Source: Trachelipus rathkii (taxonomy: Eukaryota; Arthropoda; Malacostraca; Isopoda; Trachelipodidae). Taken from it: a DNA stretch of 31,854 bases. Below are positions 21,269-31,854 of the stretch, piece after piece; positions within the stretch are counted from its first letter, which is position 1; each line of letters opens with the position of its first letter. Where the stretch lies: NCBI GenBank assembly GCA_015478945.1, contig JABUQX010116706.1, positions 1 through 31,854 of the forward strand, read 5' to 3'. Below the pieces are notes generated by a model. That model saw only the letters and a program-made list of their open reading frames with translations, was not told the DNA's origin and did not search any database. Both the position numbers and the translations under genes were made by a program.

Positions 21269-24200
21269 TTAAATGGAGATTAAAGTGCCCTTAAATCCAT
21301 AGGATGCTGTTCGAAATGAATTTTTGATAGAAAACCGCTTATCAGCTGTATGTTGCATCATCTTGGTCCCTGATACAATAATAACACCTCCATATTTTCC
21401 GGGCTGAAAAGTTGTAGTAGATATGTTATAACATAACCCTCCTCTGTTACTACCGTGTAAATTAGCATTAGGATTCTGTGATTCGTCTATTCGAGCTGCC
21501 TTTTTATGAGGCAGGTCATCGTTTCGTACATCATCTTCATCGATATTATCCAATTGTATTTCATTCATTGCTTTCACTGTAACATCATGGTTTTTGATAT
21601 CATCATACAGTGACTCATCGTGACCTATACTATTTTCGGAACTATGATCATACACCAACTTTAACAGTTTTTCAAAATTGATAGTATCTTTTGTATCTTT
21701 ATTGATTGTAAGGCCTTTGGCCTTTACAATATATTTTATATTTCCATCTGCTGTTCTTATTCTAACAGCATAAGACTTAGGTCCAGTACATACAAAAGAA
21801 TCACCGTAGGCCCCTGGACCGTAATCTGCTATTTCATCTGTTAGTTCACCTAAAAAGTTTCCTGTTTCAGGAACTTCATCGTTTTCACCAGCGACAAAAA
21901 TACAAGAGTCTGTATCGCAATACAAGGCCCTTTGTTTGACTTTGTTAAGTAACTCATATAATTTTATACGTGCATATGCAGTTGTAAACGATGCGATAGG
22001 AATATTTGTAGCAGTTGATGATCGTTCGGCTAGCGCATTTTTTACAACTGTCACAACATATTTACTGCCTATTGGAATAACGCTAGGGACTTCAATATCG
22101 CTTTGGTTTATTAGTTCCCATACTTGTTTATCACTAGTACATACTACATCTTCTCTTGTAGGTGTATTTTGAGCAAATTTTCCCCAAAGAGAATTGAGAC
22201 ACAATTTTGCAATGAATCGCATCCCAGGATTTTTCTTGATATTGTTAATATCAAGTTCGACACCTTCCTTTTCTTTGAAAAGACGGATAAACTCTTTAAG
22301 TTTTTCCTCGAAATCAGGATCATCCTCGTGAATATTATTTGGTAGACCTGATGCCTCTGTCTTTATTTTTAGGAAATGGTTCACATATCCTTCAAATAAA
22401 AACTCCTTCTCTTTAAACGTCCAAACTTCAAATATTTTAAGTATTTCGTAACCCATCTCTATTGCCAATTGAATTTCAGGTGTTGTGTATACACCTTCAA
22501 TGGCTCGTTCATTCACATCATGATTGCATTTCGTGCTATTATCTTTAACACATTTTACACAGAGTGGAAATATTAGTTTATTTTTGGATCGTTCAGCGAG
22601 GACAGGGATGTATAAGTCTTGAGGAGGAAGAATCTTAATGTAAGCTGCGCCGAAATATTTGTCATTGAGTCCATTCTTGAATGATTCGATGTCTGGTACT
22701 TTATCACCTATTAGTTTTTCTGGGGGACCACAAGGGTATTTCATTCGCTTCTGAACATAAGGATAAAGTGATGTATAGTCTAAATACATGATCTTCTGCC
22801 CTTTAGTTGGAGGATAGTAATGTACGAAGGGTTCAGTGCGGCCTCCAAGCAATGAATCATCAATTATGAGCCTGTTGTTAACAACATCATTACTAAGACG
22901 TTGAATATATTCACTAATGCTTATATTTTCATCGGTATGATTAGGATCTTGAATGATCTGGGTCTTTTGTACCTTCCATTCACATTCCCACACACGTATG
23001 ACATTAAAACCGGCTTCTTTATACCTATCTTCTTGTTTCATGGTGAGATTGTAGCGGTCAACAGCCGATACGTTATGCAGCGTACCTTTTCCTTTATTAC
23101 AGCCTTTATGTCCATGCCATGCACAACCATGGTATAAAAATGCTGTTTTCATACCGTTCACATATCCGAACCCGTCAGGGTAAAGCCACTTGTTCTTAAT
23201 TTTGAACCCTTTCTCTCCACCGTTGCGTGCGTGCCTTATGTTTATATTGTTCAATTTTTCCTGATACATAAGCCACCGAATTGCTTCATAGGTGAAAGGT
23301 TTAGGGTTCTCTCGACCTAGAATAGTAATTTTTTCCTCAGGCATAAACACATTTTTATAAAGTGTAAAACATAAAGATGCAATTGTTGTGTTATTATCTA
23401 GACAATCTATATCAAATTCTTTAATGAAACTGCCCCTAAACTTCTCAAAACATTTTCTTAGTATATTAACATCTTGTACACAATACTTTTCACATTCTTC
23501 AAAAATATTGTATTCTTTACCTATAAACTTATTATAGTATTCTTCAAATGCTTGCTTTTCATCTGTTGACATTTTTTCTATTTCGAAGAATTTCTTATCA
23601 GGGATAGATCCTTTATAATTCAAGGTGTCTTCATTTAAAAATGTATAGGGAAAGAAACCCTTGAAATTGTCTTTTTCACAGACACCCATGCATTTAGGCA
23701 AGCTTTTCAATGCACATGGTGTAAATAATAATGTATCCCTGAAGACTATATTTCCATTCGTACCCATTGAAATGATTTTATTGCCTCTTTTTATAGGATT
23801 GCTGCTGATAGATTTTGAACTGGGGTGGGTCAATAATGCAGCGTATACGAACTGATGATCAAATTTACCACCATTATGTGCTGTCACAATTACTTTTGAT
23901 TTAGATCTTTTACTTGAAAAGTCCATTAGAAAATCAATGAAATTTCCTACAGGTCCTTTTTCAGCCTCTAATTTAAATGTTCTTGTTCTTGGGCCGCAAT
24001 GTGAACATACTTGCTCCCCTTCTTTATCGGTACATACATCACATATCATCTGGCTTACCAGTAAATAAGGATTCAATTCTATTATTCTTCTTCCTTTATC
24101 ATCATAACCTTTATCTTCCTGGTATGTCTCAATATCGTAGTAACATGTATAAACCTCAGGATCAGTATCTTTCTTATCATCCTTCTTCTTATTTTTCTTT

Positions 24201-24565
24201 TTCTTCATGTAACATATATGGTATTCATCTTCTTTAGGCTCGTATTTTTCTTTACATATAGTACAATAAGCTTTTGTGCAGTCGTGTTTGAAACTACCAT
24301 AGCGATCAGCCTTTATTTGTTCAAGACAGAGTTTACAAATCTTAATTTTCTTACACGTATTATTATCTTGGTGTTTTTTATAGCAATCGGAATTATAAAA
24401 TTCACGATTACATTCATTACACTCATGGAATATACCATCGTGATCGAATGAACCTTGACACTTATCATCTAAACACTGTCTCCAACCGTAATGTTCACTA
24501 TCCAATTTATGTGTGATATTATTACTATTGAAAGTGTAGCAATAATTGCAAAAGATGCCATTCAT
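21269..24565 (-). CDS. Protein-primed-type family B DNA polymerase, core
   Basis: Open frame of 1,098 codons, TAA at 21,269-21,271. It would replicate the element's ends by protein-primed DNA synthesis, as known for DNA_pol_B_2 enzymes of Polintons, adintoviruses and bidnaviruses. Visible in order: a Cys/His-rich N terminus with many CxxC pairs (residues 6-117); Lys-rich linker (121-132); exonuclease ExoI DIE (144-146), ExoII NGGKFD (231-236), ExoIII YCVQD (361-365); a Vsr-like nuclease insert (about 449-530); motif A DYTSLYP (596-602); motif B KLCLNSLWG (787-795); motif C YCDTDS (882-887); the family-typical GNFLGELTDE (902-911) and GPKSYA (928-933); and KAKGL (948-952). All catalytic acidic residues are present, so the core looks functional. 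The ATG used is an internal methionine: the same frame is open up to 24,712, and coding similarity of style continues upstream through frameshifts (see next entry). An OTU, integrase or capsid domain is not fused. Confidence 0.92.
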   Translation of the reverse strand: MNGIFCNYCYTFNSNNITHKLDSEHYGWRQCLDDKCQGSFDHDGIFHECNECNREFYNSDCYKKHQDNNTCKKIKICKLCLEQIKADRYGSFKHDCTKAYCTICKEKYEPKEDEYHICYMKKKKNKKKDDKKDTDPEVYTCYYDIETYQEDKGYDDKGRRIIELNPYLLVSQMICDVCTDKEGEQVCSHCGPRTRTFKLEAEKGPVGNFIDFLMDFSSKRSKSKVIVTAHNGGKFDHQFVYAALLTHPSSKSISSNPIKRGNKIISMGTNGNIVFRDTLLFTPCALKSLPKCMGVCEKDNFKGFFPYTFLNEDTLNYKGSIPDKKFFEIEKMSTDEKQAFEEYYNKFIGKEYNIFEECEKYCVQDVNILRKCFEKFRGSFIKEFDIDCLDNNTTIASLCFTLYKNVFMPEEKITILGRENPKPFTYEAIRWLMYQEKLNNINIRHARNGGEKGFKIKNKWLYPDGFGYVNGMKTAFLYHGCAWHGHKGCNKGKGTLHNVSAVDRYNLTMKQEDRYKEAGFNVIRVWECEWKVQKTQIIQDPNHTDENISISEYIQRLSNDVVNNRLIIDDSLLGGRTEPFVHYYPPTKGQKIMYLDYTSLYPYVQKRMKYPCGPPEKLIGDKVPDIESFKNGLNDKYFGAAYIKILPPQDLYIPVLAERSKNKLIFPLCVKCVKDNSTKCNHDVNERAIEGVYTTPEIQLAIEMGYEILKIFEVWTFKEKEFLFEGYVNHFLKIKTEASGLPNNIHEDDPDFEEKLKEFIRLFKEKEGVELDINNIKKNPGMRFIAKLCLNSLWGKFAQNTPTREDVVCTSDKQVWELINQSDIEVPSVIPIGSKYVVTVVKNALAERSSTATNIPIASFTTAYARIKLYELLNKVKQRALYCDTDSCIFVAGENDEVPETGNFLGELTDEIADYGPGAYGDSFVCTGPKSYAVRIRTADGNIKYIVKAKGLTINKDTKDTINFEKLLKLVYDHSSENSIGHDESLYDDIKNHDVTVKAMNEIQLDNIDEDDVRNDDLPHKKAARIDESQNPNANLHGSNRGGLCYNISTTTFQPGKYGGVIIVSGTKMMQHTADKRFSIKNSFRTASYGFKGTLISI

Positions 24566-25444
24566 ATATGCCTTGTGTTTTTTGGTATTCTCAAAACATA
24601 ACTTTAACTTATCTTCTGTTACAGCATAGTAATGATTAACTCCATCATGACCGATAATGTATAAGGGATCATCTCTGTTCTCATTAGAGGGATTATAAAG
24701 TACTTTACTCCGTTAACTTCAGGACCAAATACTATTATACGGCATTTTTCGATATTCTCGATTTTTTCAAAGTCAGTTACTATGAAAGAATCTGTATATA
24801 CCATACCACATTTTTTAGCTAATGTTTTTGCAGCTTTCTCAATTGTATATCAATGAATATTTTTGGACTCTACACATTCACGAGCTATTTTCCTAAAGAG
24901 GACAACAGCTTTGAAAGCACACCCTACAGCTCCTTTCTCTAGATGAACTTTACTAATGTAACGATGTTTGAAACTAAGATTTTGTAGCTCGAATGTATCG
25001 GTTTTACAGTCATTACCTTTTCCTTTAGCTATCATGAACACCGTAGCTGCTACTTTGAATTTGGTAAAGGTAGCCTTGTCGCCTGATTGGAATGAACCTT
25101 CCAAACGTCTCATCATCTCTTTCACCGCAATATTGTCTAATATATCTCTATATCTGATGTTGACATAATACTTCCGATCAGGCTCCTGCCCATTTTAATT
25201 TGAAATTGATACCAACCCTCATACGTGTACTATCATATTCTAAGTCTTTTAATACAGCATCAACGACTTCACTAACAACCATTTCGAACGATGCTTCAAG
25301 ATCTCTTGGTCCATGGAAGAAGTTTTCATCAATAACCTTTACTTCATATGTATGGCGTTCCATCGACTTTTTTAGTTTCTCTACAGAGATGTGCGTTATG
25401 TCTGCAATGGTGGTCTTCCTCTTCTTATTAGCTGCATTCATCAT
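24566..25444 (-). pseudogene. N-terminal extension of the polymerase gene, broken
   Basis: Coding character continues upstream of the core in three pieces. From the first ATG at 25,444 one frame runs to about 25,185 and meets TGA at 25,178-25,180. The next frame carries on from about 25,177 to about 24,706 but contains an in-frame TGA at 24,850-24,852. The core's frame is open from 24,712. The first and third pieces share the same phase, so the two shifts compensate each other. Without the breaks the extension would be about 290 residues and the whole protein near 1,390. It has basic and cysteine-containing stretches but no domain I can name. The terminal-protein priming domain might be expected here in such enzymes, which is inference. 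The breaks may be decay or sequence errors. Confidence 0.65.
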
Positions 25445-25792
25445 CGAAGGATTAGCCTGGAATTTAAAGTCATTATTATTTATGATGCAGTAAACAATTA
25501 AGGTCAAGTTTGCTTGCAATTAGGTCACTATGTCTGTAATATATTAGTTTAACATAGTATTTCTCATTCCTTATATTAAATATATCTACACAACAACAAC
25601 AGCAACATACCATTTTTAAAGGGTGTGTTGATAACGATACGAAGGATTCTTATTACCCTGATTTGTGGCAAAATATTCATTAGATTTCTCAAACCCTATG
25701 TCACTTTTTTAGACATAGAAAAGACATTTTTGGGAATTCGTTACCTCAAAAAGGGTCGAGATTTGTAGTGCATCCTTTTATTCTAATGAGAA

Positions 25793-25841
<49 letters not shown>

Positions 25842-25863
25842 AATATATATATATTATATATAT

Positions 25864-25952
<89 letters not shown>

Positions 25953-26032
25953 AAACACTTATTTCTCTGAATAAGTATTGATTTTGAAAAATCCTCATGT
26001 GTAGATATAAAAAACTTGGATGATGATACTAC
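25445..26032. other. Leader region of the polymerase gene with long (AT)n tract
   Basis: Between the right TIR promoter and the first polymerase ATG. It contains a pure or nearly pure (AT)n microsatellite at 25,797-25,946 and a small CTATGTC/GACATAG stem near 25,697-25,720. No gene was seen. Confidence 0.6.
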
Positions 26033-26083
26033 AGAATCTAACGAATGTGCCTTAAAGTGTTGATCGTCAGAGCTCTTGATTAA

Positions 26084-26117
26084 GAATGAGCCTTCGAGTA
26101 GCTCGTCGATTTATATA
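26084..26117 (-). promoter_or_regulatory. TATA + initiator core promoter in right TIR, driving PolB
   Basis: Mirror copy of the left-arm promoter. On the minus strand TATATAAA starts at 26,117 and TCATTC at 26,089, placing the initiator A at 26,087, exactly 30 nt downstream. Transcription runs leftward into the polymerase gene, with a predicted leader of about 640 nt to the ATG at 25,444. Confidence 0.6.
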
Positions 26118-26457
26118 TAACTCAGCACCCAAATCTATACAGTGTTGTCAAATCGCATCTGTATGATGCGCCGTTGCCAAATCTACCAGTTTGTTTAATA
26201 AATATAATAAGTATTACATCCCTTTATGCAAGTGGCTATAGCATAAAATCATTTTCATGTTTCGTGTTGTTATTTTCTGAAAGGGCGCGGGAGTCTAAAA
26301 CGGAATAAGCCTAAAAATATTTCATGTTACCTTCTGAAAGTGTTCGATGTAAGTGTGTGTGTGTGTGTGTGCGTGCGTGTGTGTGTGTGTGTGTGTATGG
26401 TATGTTAGGTTTGTTATGTTCATATACATATATATAGTTGATATAATAATAATAATA

Positions 26458-26488
<31 letters not shown>

Positions 26489-26514
26489 TGTTAAGTAAAG
26501 ACAAAAGGGGAACA

Positions 26515-26860
26515 AAGTAATAAATCTATTTACCCTTCTCATGCGTCAAAAGATATTGTGTACAAAGTAATAAATCTCGTTGTCCTTCTCATGTGTCAAA
26601 AGATATTGGGAACAAAGTAATAAATCTTGTTACCCTTCTCATGTGTCAAAAGATATTGGGAACAAAGTAATAAATCTTGTTACCCTTCTCATGTGTCAAA
26701 AGATATTGGGAACAAAGTAATAAATCTTGTTACCCTTCTCATGTGTCAAAAGATATTGTGAGAAAAGTAATAAATCTCGTCGCCCTTCTCATGTGTCAAA
26801 AGATATCGGGAACAAAGTAATAAATCTCGTTACCTCTTCTCATGTGTCAAAAGATATTAA
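26515..26860 (-). repeat. 50-bp minisatellite, seven units, right TIR
   Basis: Exact 50-bp spacing of TCTCATGTGTCAAAAGATAT in the central units. More regular than the left-arm array. Confidence 0.9.
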
Positions 26861-27061
26861 GATTAATGAGTCATTCCTCGAATTTCATTGGTTGTCCGTG
26901 ATGGCATAGCAAATACAGTTCTCTGATTGGTTACCCTTGAGCGTAACAAGATTACGTAATGTTTAGGTGTCGGGTAGAGAGCAATTTACCTACCAACGTT
27001 TTAGTTGTGGACCTGCAGGCAAAGTGATCGCACGCGTTATTGGTGTTGTGAGATCTATGTA

Positions 27062-27162
<101 letters not shown>

Positions 27163-27309
27163 TTTTTGGTCGGTCGTGTATAGTAAAGATTGAGATTGCT
27201 ATGTTGAGTTCTGCTGGTAAGTTCAAATTTCTAATTTTAGTTACCATTTTAGAGATATGTTTGAAAAAGTGTTGTATATTTTCATTTAACTTGAACGTTT
27301 AATATATTT

Positions 27310-27311
<2 letters not shown>

Positions 27312-27358
<47 letters not shown>

Positions 27359-27374
27359 CAACAACAACAACAAC

Positions 27375-27410
<36 letters not shown>

Positions 27411-27411
27411 T
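27312..27411 (-). repeat. (CAA)n microsatellite in right TIR
   Basis: CAA run with two ACACAA interruptions, the mirror of (TTG)n at 19,641-19,735. Confidence 0.9.
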
Positions 27412-27875
27412 CTACAACTGCAACAAATGCAACAACAAACGCAACATTTCAACAACACCAGCTACAGCAAAGAATTTATTTTATGTTATGTTATACAAAA
27501 TATGACTTGAATCAATAGATCAATAGATCAATAGATCAATAGATCAATAGATCATGGAAGGGTAGGAGGGTGACTGATGGGCTGTTTGATTAACTGATTT
27601 ACTGATTTACTGCTTTAAAGTATGTAAAATGTAACAATTTTAATACAAAATATGTCTTGAATCAATAGATCAATAGATCAATAGATCAATAGATCAATAG
27701 ATCAATAGATCATGGAAGGGTAGGAGGGCAGTTTGATTAACTGATTTACTGATTTACTGCTTTAAAGTATGTAAAAATGCAAATTTTTTAAATTATAAAC
27801 ATGAAAAGAATAAATTTTTAGTAAAAACAAAATGTTTAAAGAAAACAAAACAAAATAAATAAAAGTTTTTGTGTT

Positions 27876-28433
27876 CTACCTCGCCCCGTGTTGAAAAAAC
27901 ACATATAATGCACGCTTTGTAATCCTATATATCTGAGCGATTGTAAGGTTTTCATGTGAGTAACTCGCAAGGAGTTCCATCTTCTGTAAAACTCACGTAT
28001 TCTCTGAATGTGCGATTTGTTCAATAAGTAAAGGCATTTTATGAGAAGTCAATAGTACTTGTACAGAGAGTTCGGTTCTGTAGATCCGTAACTGAATTTT
28101 TAATTACTCTTGCTTGTACTCAGCACATTAGTCTCGTGGTGCTATGTTAAAGCACTTATAAATATCCGTCCATCCACGAAAAGGAAGTACTGTATATACG
28201 AGCAATTCAGCCGACGATTTATCAATACAAAAATTTTAGTGAGGTTAATACATCTATACATGGCTTAGTTCAAGTACACAAGACTCTAATACAATTAAAA
28301 ATAGAAGATTAAATTCTTTGTTTTAATATTGTAATATAACTCAAAGCATGAGTTTTTCTCCTTATGGAAGCATATTATATAAAACAAAATTACAAGACCA
28401 TATGTAACGATTAATATTGTCAATACAATAAAT
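27876..28433. other. Gene-free spacer between element and paralog
   Basis: Unique sequence of moderate AT content. A short minus frame across 27,836-28,024 straddles the TIR edge and is not credible. It lies directly downstream of the truncated paralog and contains AATAAA-like motifs, but nothing else is supported. Confidence 0.45.
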
Positions 28434-29102
28434 TTAAAATTCACTTTGTATCTCAAGCTTTTCAAATTGCGGCATTTCAGGTTGCGAGAAGCAAATCTCT
28501 TTTAAGTCGAAACCGATATATTTTTTATACAAAACAAGAGCCCTTAAAGCCAGGTCTCCGATATTTTTGAACTGATAAACATCGTCCCTTAATTTTGTGA
28601 TTGTAAACAACGAATTAAGTGGCGAATTTTCAAAATATTCTTTTTGAGATACCTTCCAATCGTCAACACTAAAAACATTTTTTGAATATCTGTCACACAT
28701 ATTCGAGTATTTTTCAGCAATGGAGAGATCTAAAGTAGTTTGAAATGAAATTTCTTTTACGAAACGAAGAGGGCCAATATTTTCTTCTTCTGGTGGTTCA
28801 CAAAGGTTCCGAATATGGTCAGCGATTAAACCCGACACCACATATTTCTCCTTGGGTGTTTTAATTTCTCTCGTAAGAGATGGGAGCGCTTTTGAAAAAT
28901 ATCCAAATTCATATATGAATTCTTCATTCGAATTACAAATAGCTTTCATGAAAGGATTTATTTGCGATTGGTCGATTCCCAACAAGTTAAGTACTATCGA
29001 TGGCAACCCCATGAGGTGCGGCAAGCCAATTGGAGGCTGAATCGTTTCGGGTGAAACTCCAAAAACAAAATCAATAACCTCTTCATAATTTAATCCTTTC
29101 AA
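28434..29102 (-). pseudogene. Paralog fragment of split gene (family A, copy 2), middle/C-terminal part
   Basis: Open minus frame of 222 codons starting at TTG, not ATG, with an in-frame TAG a few codons upstream. It aligns along its whole length with residues about 155-380 of the fragment at 9,257-11,005. Shared blocks include LMGLPSIV (30-37), NPFMKAIC against NPFINNMC (49-56), LDLSIAEKYSNMC (124-136), FENSPLNSLFTI (157-168) and KNIGDLALRALVLYKKYIGF (179-198). The C-terminal ~200 residues of copy 1 have no counterpart: the frame ends at 28,434. This copy is clearly diverged, so it is an old paralog rather than an assembly duplicate. Probably non-functional. Confidence 0.7.
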
Positions 29103-30743
29103 TACTCGCTATAAACTTAGAGTATAACAAATTTACAAGAGAGAGAGAGAGGAAAATTGACATACTTATAAAACGTTATAGACCAAATGAAAACGTAATG
29201 ATAAAATATATCAAGATAATTGCAGAGAGGCAATCTTTAGATATATGTTGACACACTGAGTATTATACATATCGACAATCTGATCACTCTCATTGCGGTT
29301 ACATAGAAAAGTAATCGCTCCAAGTCAGTTTCTACTGCACGATGTCCAGTTTTCACTCTCTGTTCGTCCTATTCTCCTATCGAATCTCATGAAAGCACTG
29401 TTTTATATGCCTTTCTCCTATGCGTACATTCCTTGACGCACATTATATCACCTAATAAGGTGAGTCGCGATTCTGAATTCATTCTCTATTAATACACAAA
29501 TCTCGCGTCGCTGAGTTCTATATTTCACGTGTGGTATATGGTTTCTATCTTCTATGTTTTATGGTGTATCTCACCTCCTGAGTGTAAGTGGGAATCACAA
29601 AACCAATTTCTTCTTACCTCCTTTCAACGCATATCCACAATCCTTAATAAGACCACATCGCGTGTGTCTCATTTGTCCTCCTTCTTGATCTAATACGCGC
29701 GTCGATTAGTGTGATCTTATATAATATCACATTTCTTGCATCATTCACACATATAAAATGTCGATAGAGTGTGAATATACATAGTATAACTAAATCCCGA
29801 TATATATGAAATGAGCTACATTTCCAAATTTTTATAGGACATGTCTAAGTCTTGGCGCGCTTGACTGACAAAACATCTTGAAGATTGTCCTTTCCCATGT
29901 TTAGCGTCGCTGTGGAAATGAGTGAGCACGCGTAGTAGTCTCGCGGTTGAGGTAAGTCGATCTAAGGCACTGAGGATTGCGAGGAGAAGGAGAGAGTTTG
30001 TATCTGATATCGATATCACGGAGCGGTGCACACTAGACAACGATTACACAATTTCAAAGCTATAACAATAATTCGTCTAATTCAATATCATTGAGCTACA
30101 ATAATTTTTTTATATCACTCTCTCATTTATTATTTTTTCACTCATTGTAACTTTTCTCATATTCTCTACCCTTCACACTTTATAACACATCTCATATCAC
30201 TATCCGTTAATTTTTATATGATATTTTTGAATTGAAATTCTCACATTAGTCTATTATATATGTATTATATCTATATACGCGTGAGTTATCGTAAATATGC
30301 TTTCGCGCTCTCACGCGATATAATCAGAGTTTCTCCATTGGAAAGTTTTATTCATCCCTTCTTCACTCACGTTTTCTGAGAATTCACTTCGATACGCCTA
30401 TCACCAATGTATCTTCAGGATTTTCAAGGAAATATTCCATGTTGCGCATATTCACTCAAAATAAAGTTAACTTTAACTAACTTATATACTGTAAACTCCA
30501 GTCCTAATTTCGAGTTATCTGAATGATGCGTGTCATACCCCTGATCGATATGATGCCATCATAAAACGTTTTGATAAATTATCGTACTAATATTCTCATA
30601 TAGATTCCTTTATCATAAATCATAATTCGAATATAATGTCTCTATCCCTGGTGCCCCTATTATTATTATATTATCTCTTTTTTATGTACACTTATATCCA
30701 CTTACACTAAATATTTAATAAAAATGTAATCACAACGCTAAAT
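29103..30743. other. Unrelated DNA replacing the paralog's middle
   Basis: The ~343 residues that should lie between the two paralog fragments are absent, and 1.64 kb of unrelated AT-rich sequence occupies their place. A (GA)n tract at 29,139-29,152 reads as a polypyrimidine run on the coding strand just before the downstream fragment. A minus frame at 29,816-30,040 has somewhat protein-like composition but no recognised relatives. No TIRs or LTRs were seen at the edges. Confidence 0.5.
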
Positions 30744-31025
30744 TTATAAAATAAATTTACGATATATTTCGGATTTCTGAAAAAACTCCGTGGCATATCC
30801 CTCGTTAAAAAATAACGGTAGAGTCTTTTCCAAGTGGTTCATTTTGTTTATGCTCGAAATTGGTTCTTTTTCTAACGATTGGAAGCGTTTGCGAATAAGC
30901 GTGCTAAAATTTTCAGTAAAAGTATTTTCTTTCAGTTTCACCACGTATTGGAAACTGCTTACTGTACTTTGAATTAACTGCAAAGTTTCCATTATAGGGT
31001 TGAAAGAAGGCCGCGTAGAATCCAT
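30744..31025 (-). pseudogene. Paralog fragment of split gene (family A, copy 2), N-terminal part
   Basis: Minus frame of 93 codons with a genuine ATG at 31,023-31,025. Its residues 12-40 (METLQLIQSTVSSFQYVVKL region) and 58-76 (SINKMNHLEKTLPLFFNEG) match the N terminus of copy 1 at 13,369. After about residue 90 similarity ends and the frame closes within AT-rich DNA. The order and strand relative to 28,434-29,102 are as in copy 1, so both pieces come from one ancestral gene. The upstream TATA-like box is retained. Confidence 0.7.
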
Positions 31026-31043
31026 GATGAACGGGCAGAATAT

Positions 31044-31075
31044 ATGTGAGACTCAAAAGAAAAAAACTTTAAATA
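31044..31075 (-). promoter_or_regulatory. Candidate TATA box of paralog copy 2
   Basis: TATTTAAA reads on the minus strand from 31,075. A TCACAT sequence with its A at 31,047 lies 28 nt downstream and 22 nt before the ATG. The TATA box is good; the initiator match is partial. Confidence 0.4.
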
Positions 31076-31854
31076 GTGGTTTCGCACGAAATAAACTATA
31101 AAAAAAATATTATTTATTATTTATAAATAAATTGAAATTTGTTAAATGAATTTTTAATTAAAGGTCAATTTATTTATTTAATAATAAAAACTTAAGAATC
31201 CGTGACGATGCCGTACTAACACAATAGTATTTGATTATTTAATAACTAGCTTTTTTTAGAACTATATAATATTAATTTTTTATATTTATTATATATATAT
31301 ATATTATTATATATTATTTTATATTATATAATATATATATAATTAATAATTAAGTAGAGAAATTTAATAATATAAATAATTAAAAAATTAAAAAATGTAA
31401 TAAAATTTATTTAATTTTGATATAAATAATACATTTTTTCAAAATAACTCCTTTATTTAATATAATACTATACAATACAAACTAAATATTAATATAATTT
31501 ATAATGATATTTCACATTTATTTACACTTATAACCCTAACTTTTATATTTTTCGCATTGAGCTCAGAATTTCCTACTCGATTCACGCGTTCAATGTCGAA
31601 TAACGAATATTAGACAGCATTATCTATTGCGTAGATTTATATCCGAATCGTGTGGAATATAAAACGATAGTTTATTTTTATATATATAATGTTTCATCAT
31701 AATATCGTGAATGAGATACGTTCTTGCAAAAATTAAATAGCCCTTTTGCATATACTTATCCCTGTACTCGAGAATATTTAAGGCTGATTAAGCTTTTTAC
31801 CTACCAACGGCGACGTGCAGTTTTCCACTACGATAATGGCGACTTTTTATTGTA
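31076..31854. other. AT-rich flank
   Basis: AT-rich sequence with TATA runs at about 31,260-31,350; slightly more balanced from 31,560. No gene, RNA or mobile element recognised. Confidence 0.55.

Noticed and set aside
29816..30040. Minus-strand 74-codon frame within the paralog gap
   Set aside because: It does not align to the missing middle of family A and no domain is recognised; left unassigned.

Overview
The window looks like nuclear DNA of an animal, most likely an arthropod and possibly a crustacean. The reasons are very AT-rich non-coding sequence, abundant (AT)n, (CA)n, (TTG)n and (TTA)n microsatellites, AATAAA polyadenylation signals, and candidate core promoters with a TATA box 30 nt upstream of an arthropod-type initiator. 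No bacterial operons, rRNA or tRNA genes were seen. The host assignment is inference.

Layout. About 1-6,300 is AT-rich, gene-free DNA with one striking GC-rich double hairpin near 1,503-1,552. From about 6,300 the base composition becomes more balanced and an intronless virus-like block begins. It holds an orphan 471-codon gene on the + strand (7,618-9,033), then a convergent minus-strand gene that I do not recognise. That gene is split into a C-terminal part (9,257-11,005) and an N-terminal part (12,116-13,369). The two parts share a duplicated 389-bp segment and are separated by a GC-rich minisatellite (about 11,105-11,660). Next comes a 3.3-kb tandem array (about 14,020-17,330) of imperfect palindromes in a 276-277-bp higher-order unit. 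It resembles either a satellite or the homologous regions (hrs) of large arthropod DNA viruses.

From 17,570 to 19,144 there are layered simple and direct repeats. Then comes a Polinton-like element of about 8.7 kb (19,145-27,875). It has terminal inverted repeats of about 1.9 kb and one recognisable gene, a protein-primed-type family B DNA polymerase on the minus strand. The polymerase core is intact (1,098 codons, all exonuclease and polymerase motifs, plus a Vsr-like nuclease insert). Its N-terminal extension is broken by two compensating frameshifts and one in-frame UGA. Both inverted repeats carry the same core promoter near their inner ends, pointing inward; the right-hand one is well placed to drive the polymerase.

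Right of the element, two fragments (28,434-29,102 and 30,744-31,025, minus strand) are a diverged paralog of the split gene at 9-13 kb, in the same order and strand. The paralog's middle part is replaced by 1.6 kb of unrelated DNA and its C terminus is missing. The simplest reading is a virus-derived locus with two copies of one gene family and an hr-like array, into which a Polinton-related element was inserted or beside which it lies. Local indel noise around 11,885-12,125 and 18,600-19,300 suggests that some breaks could be assembly errors rather than biology.
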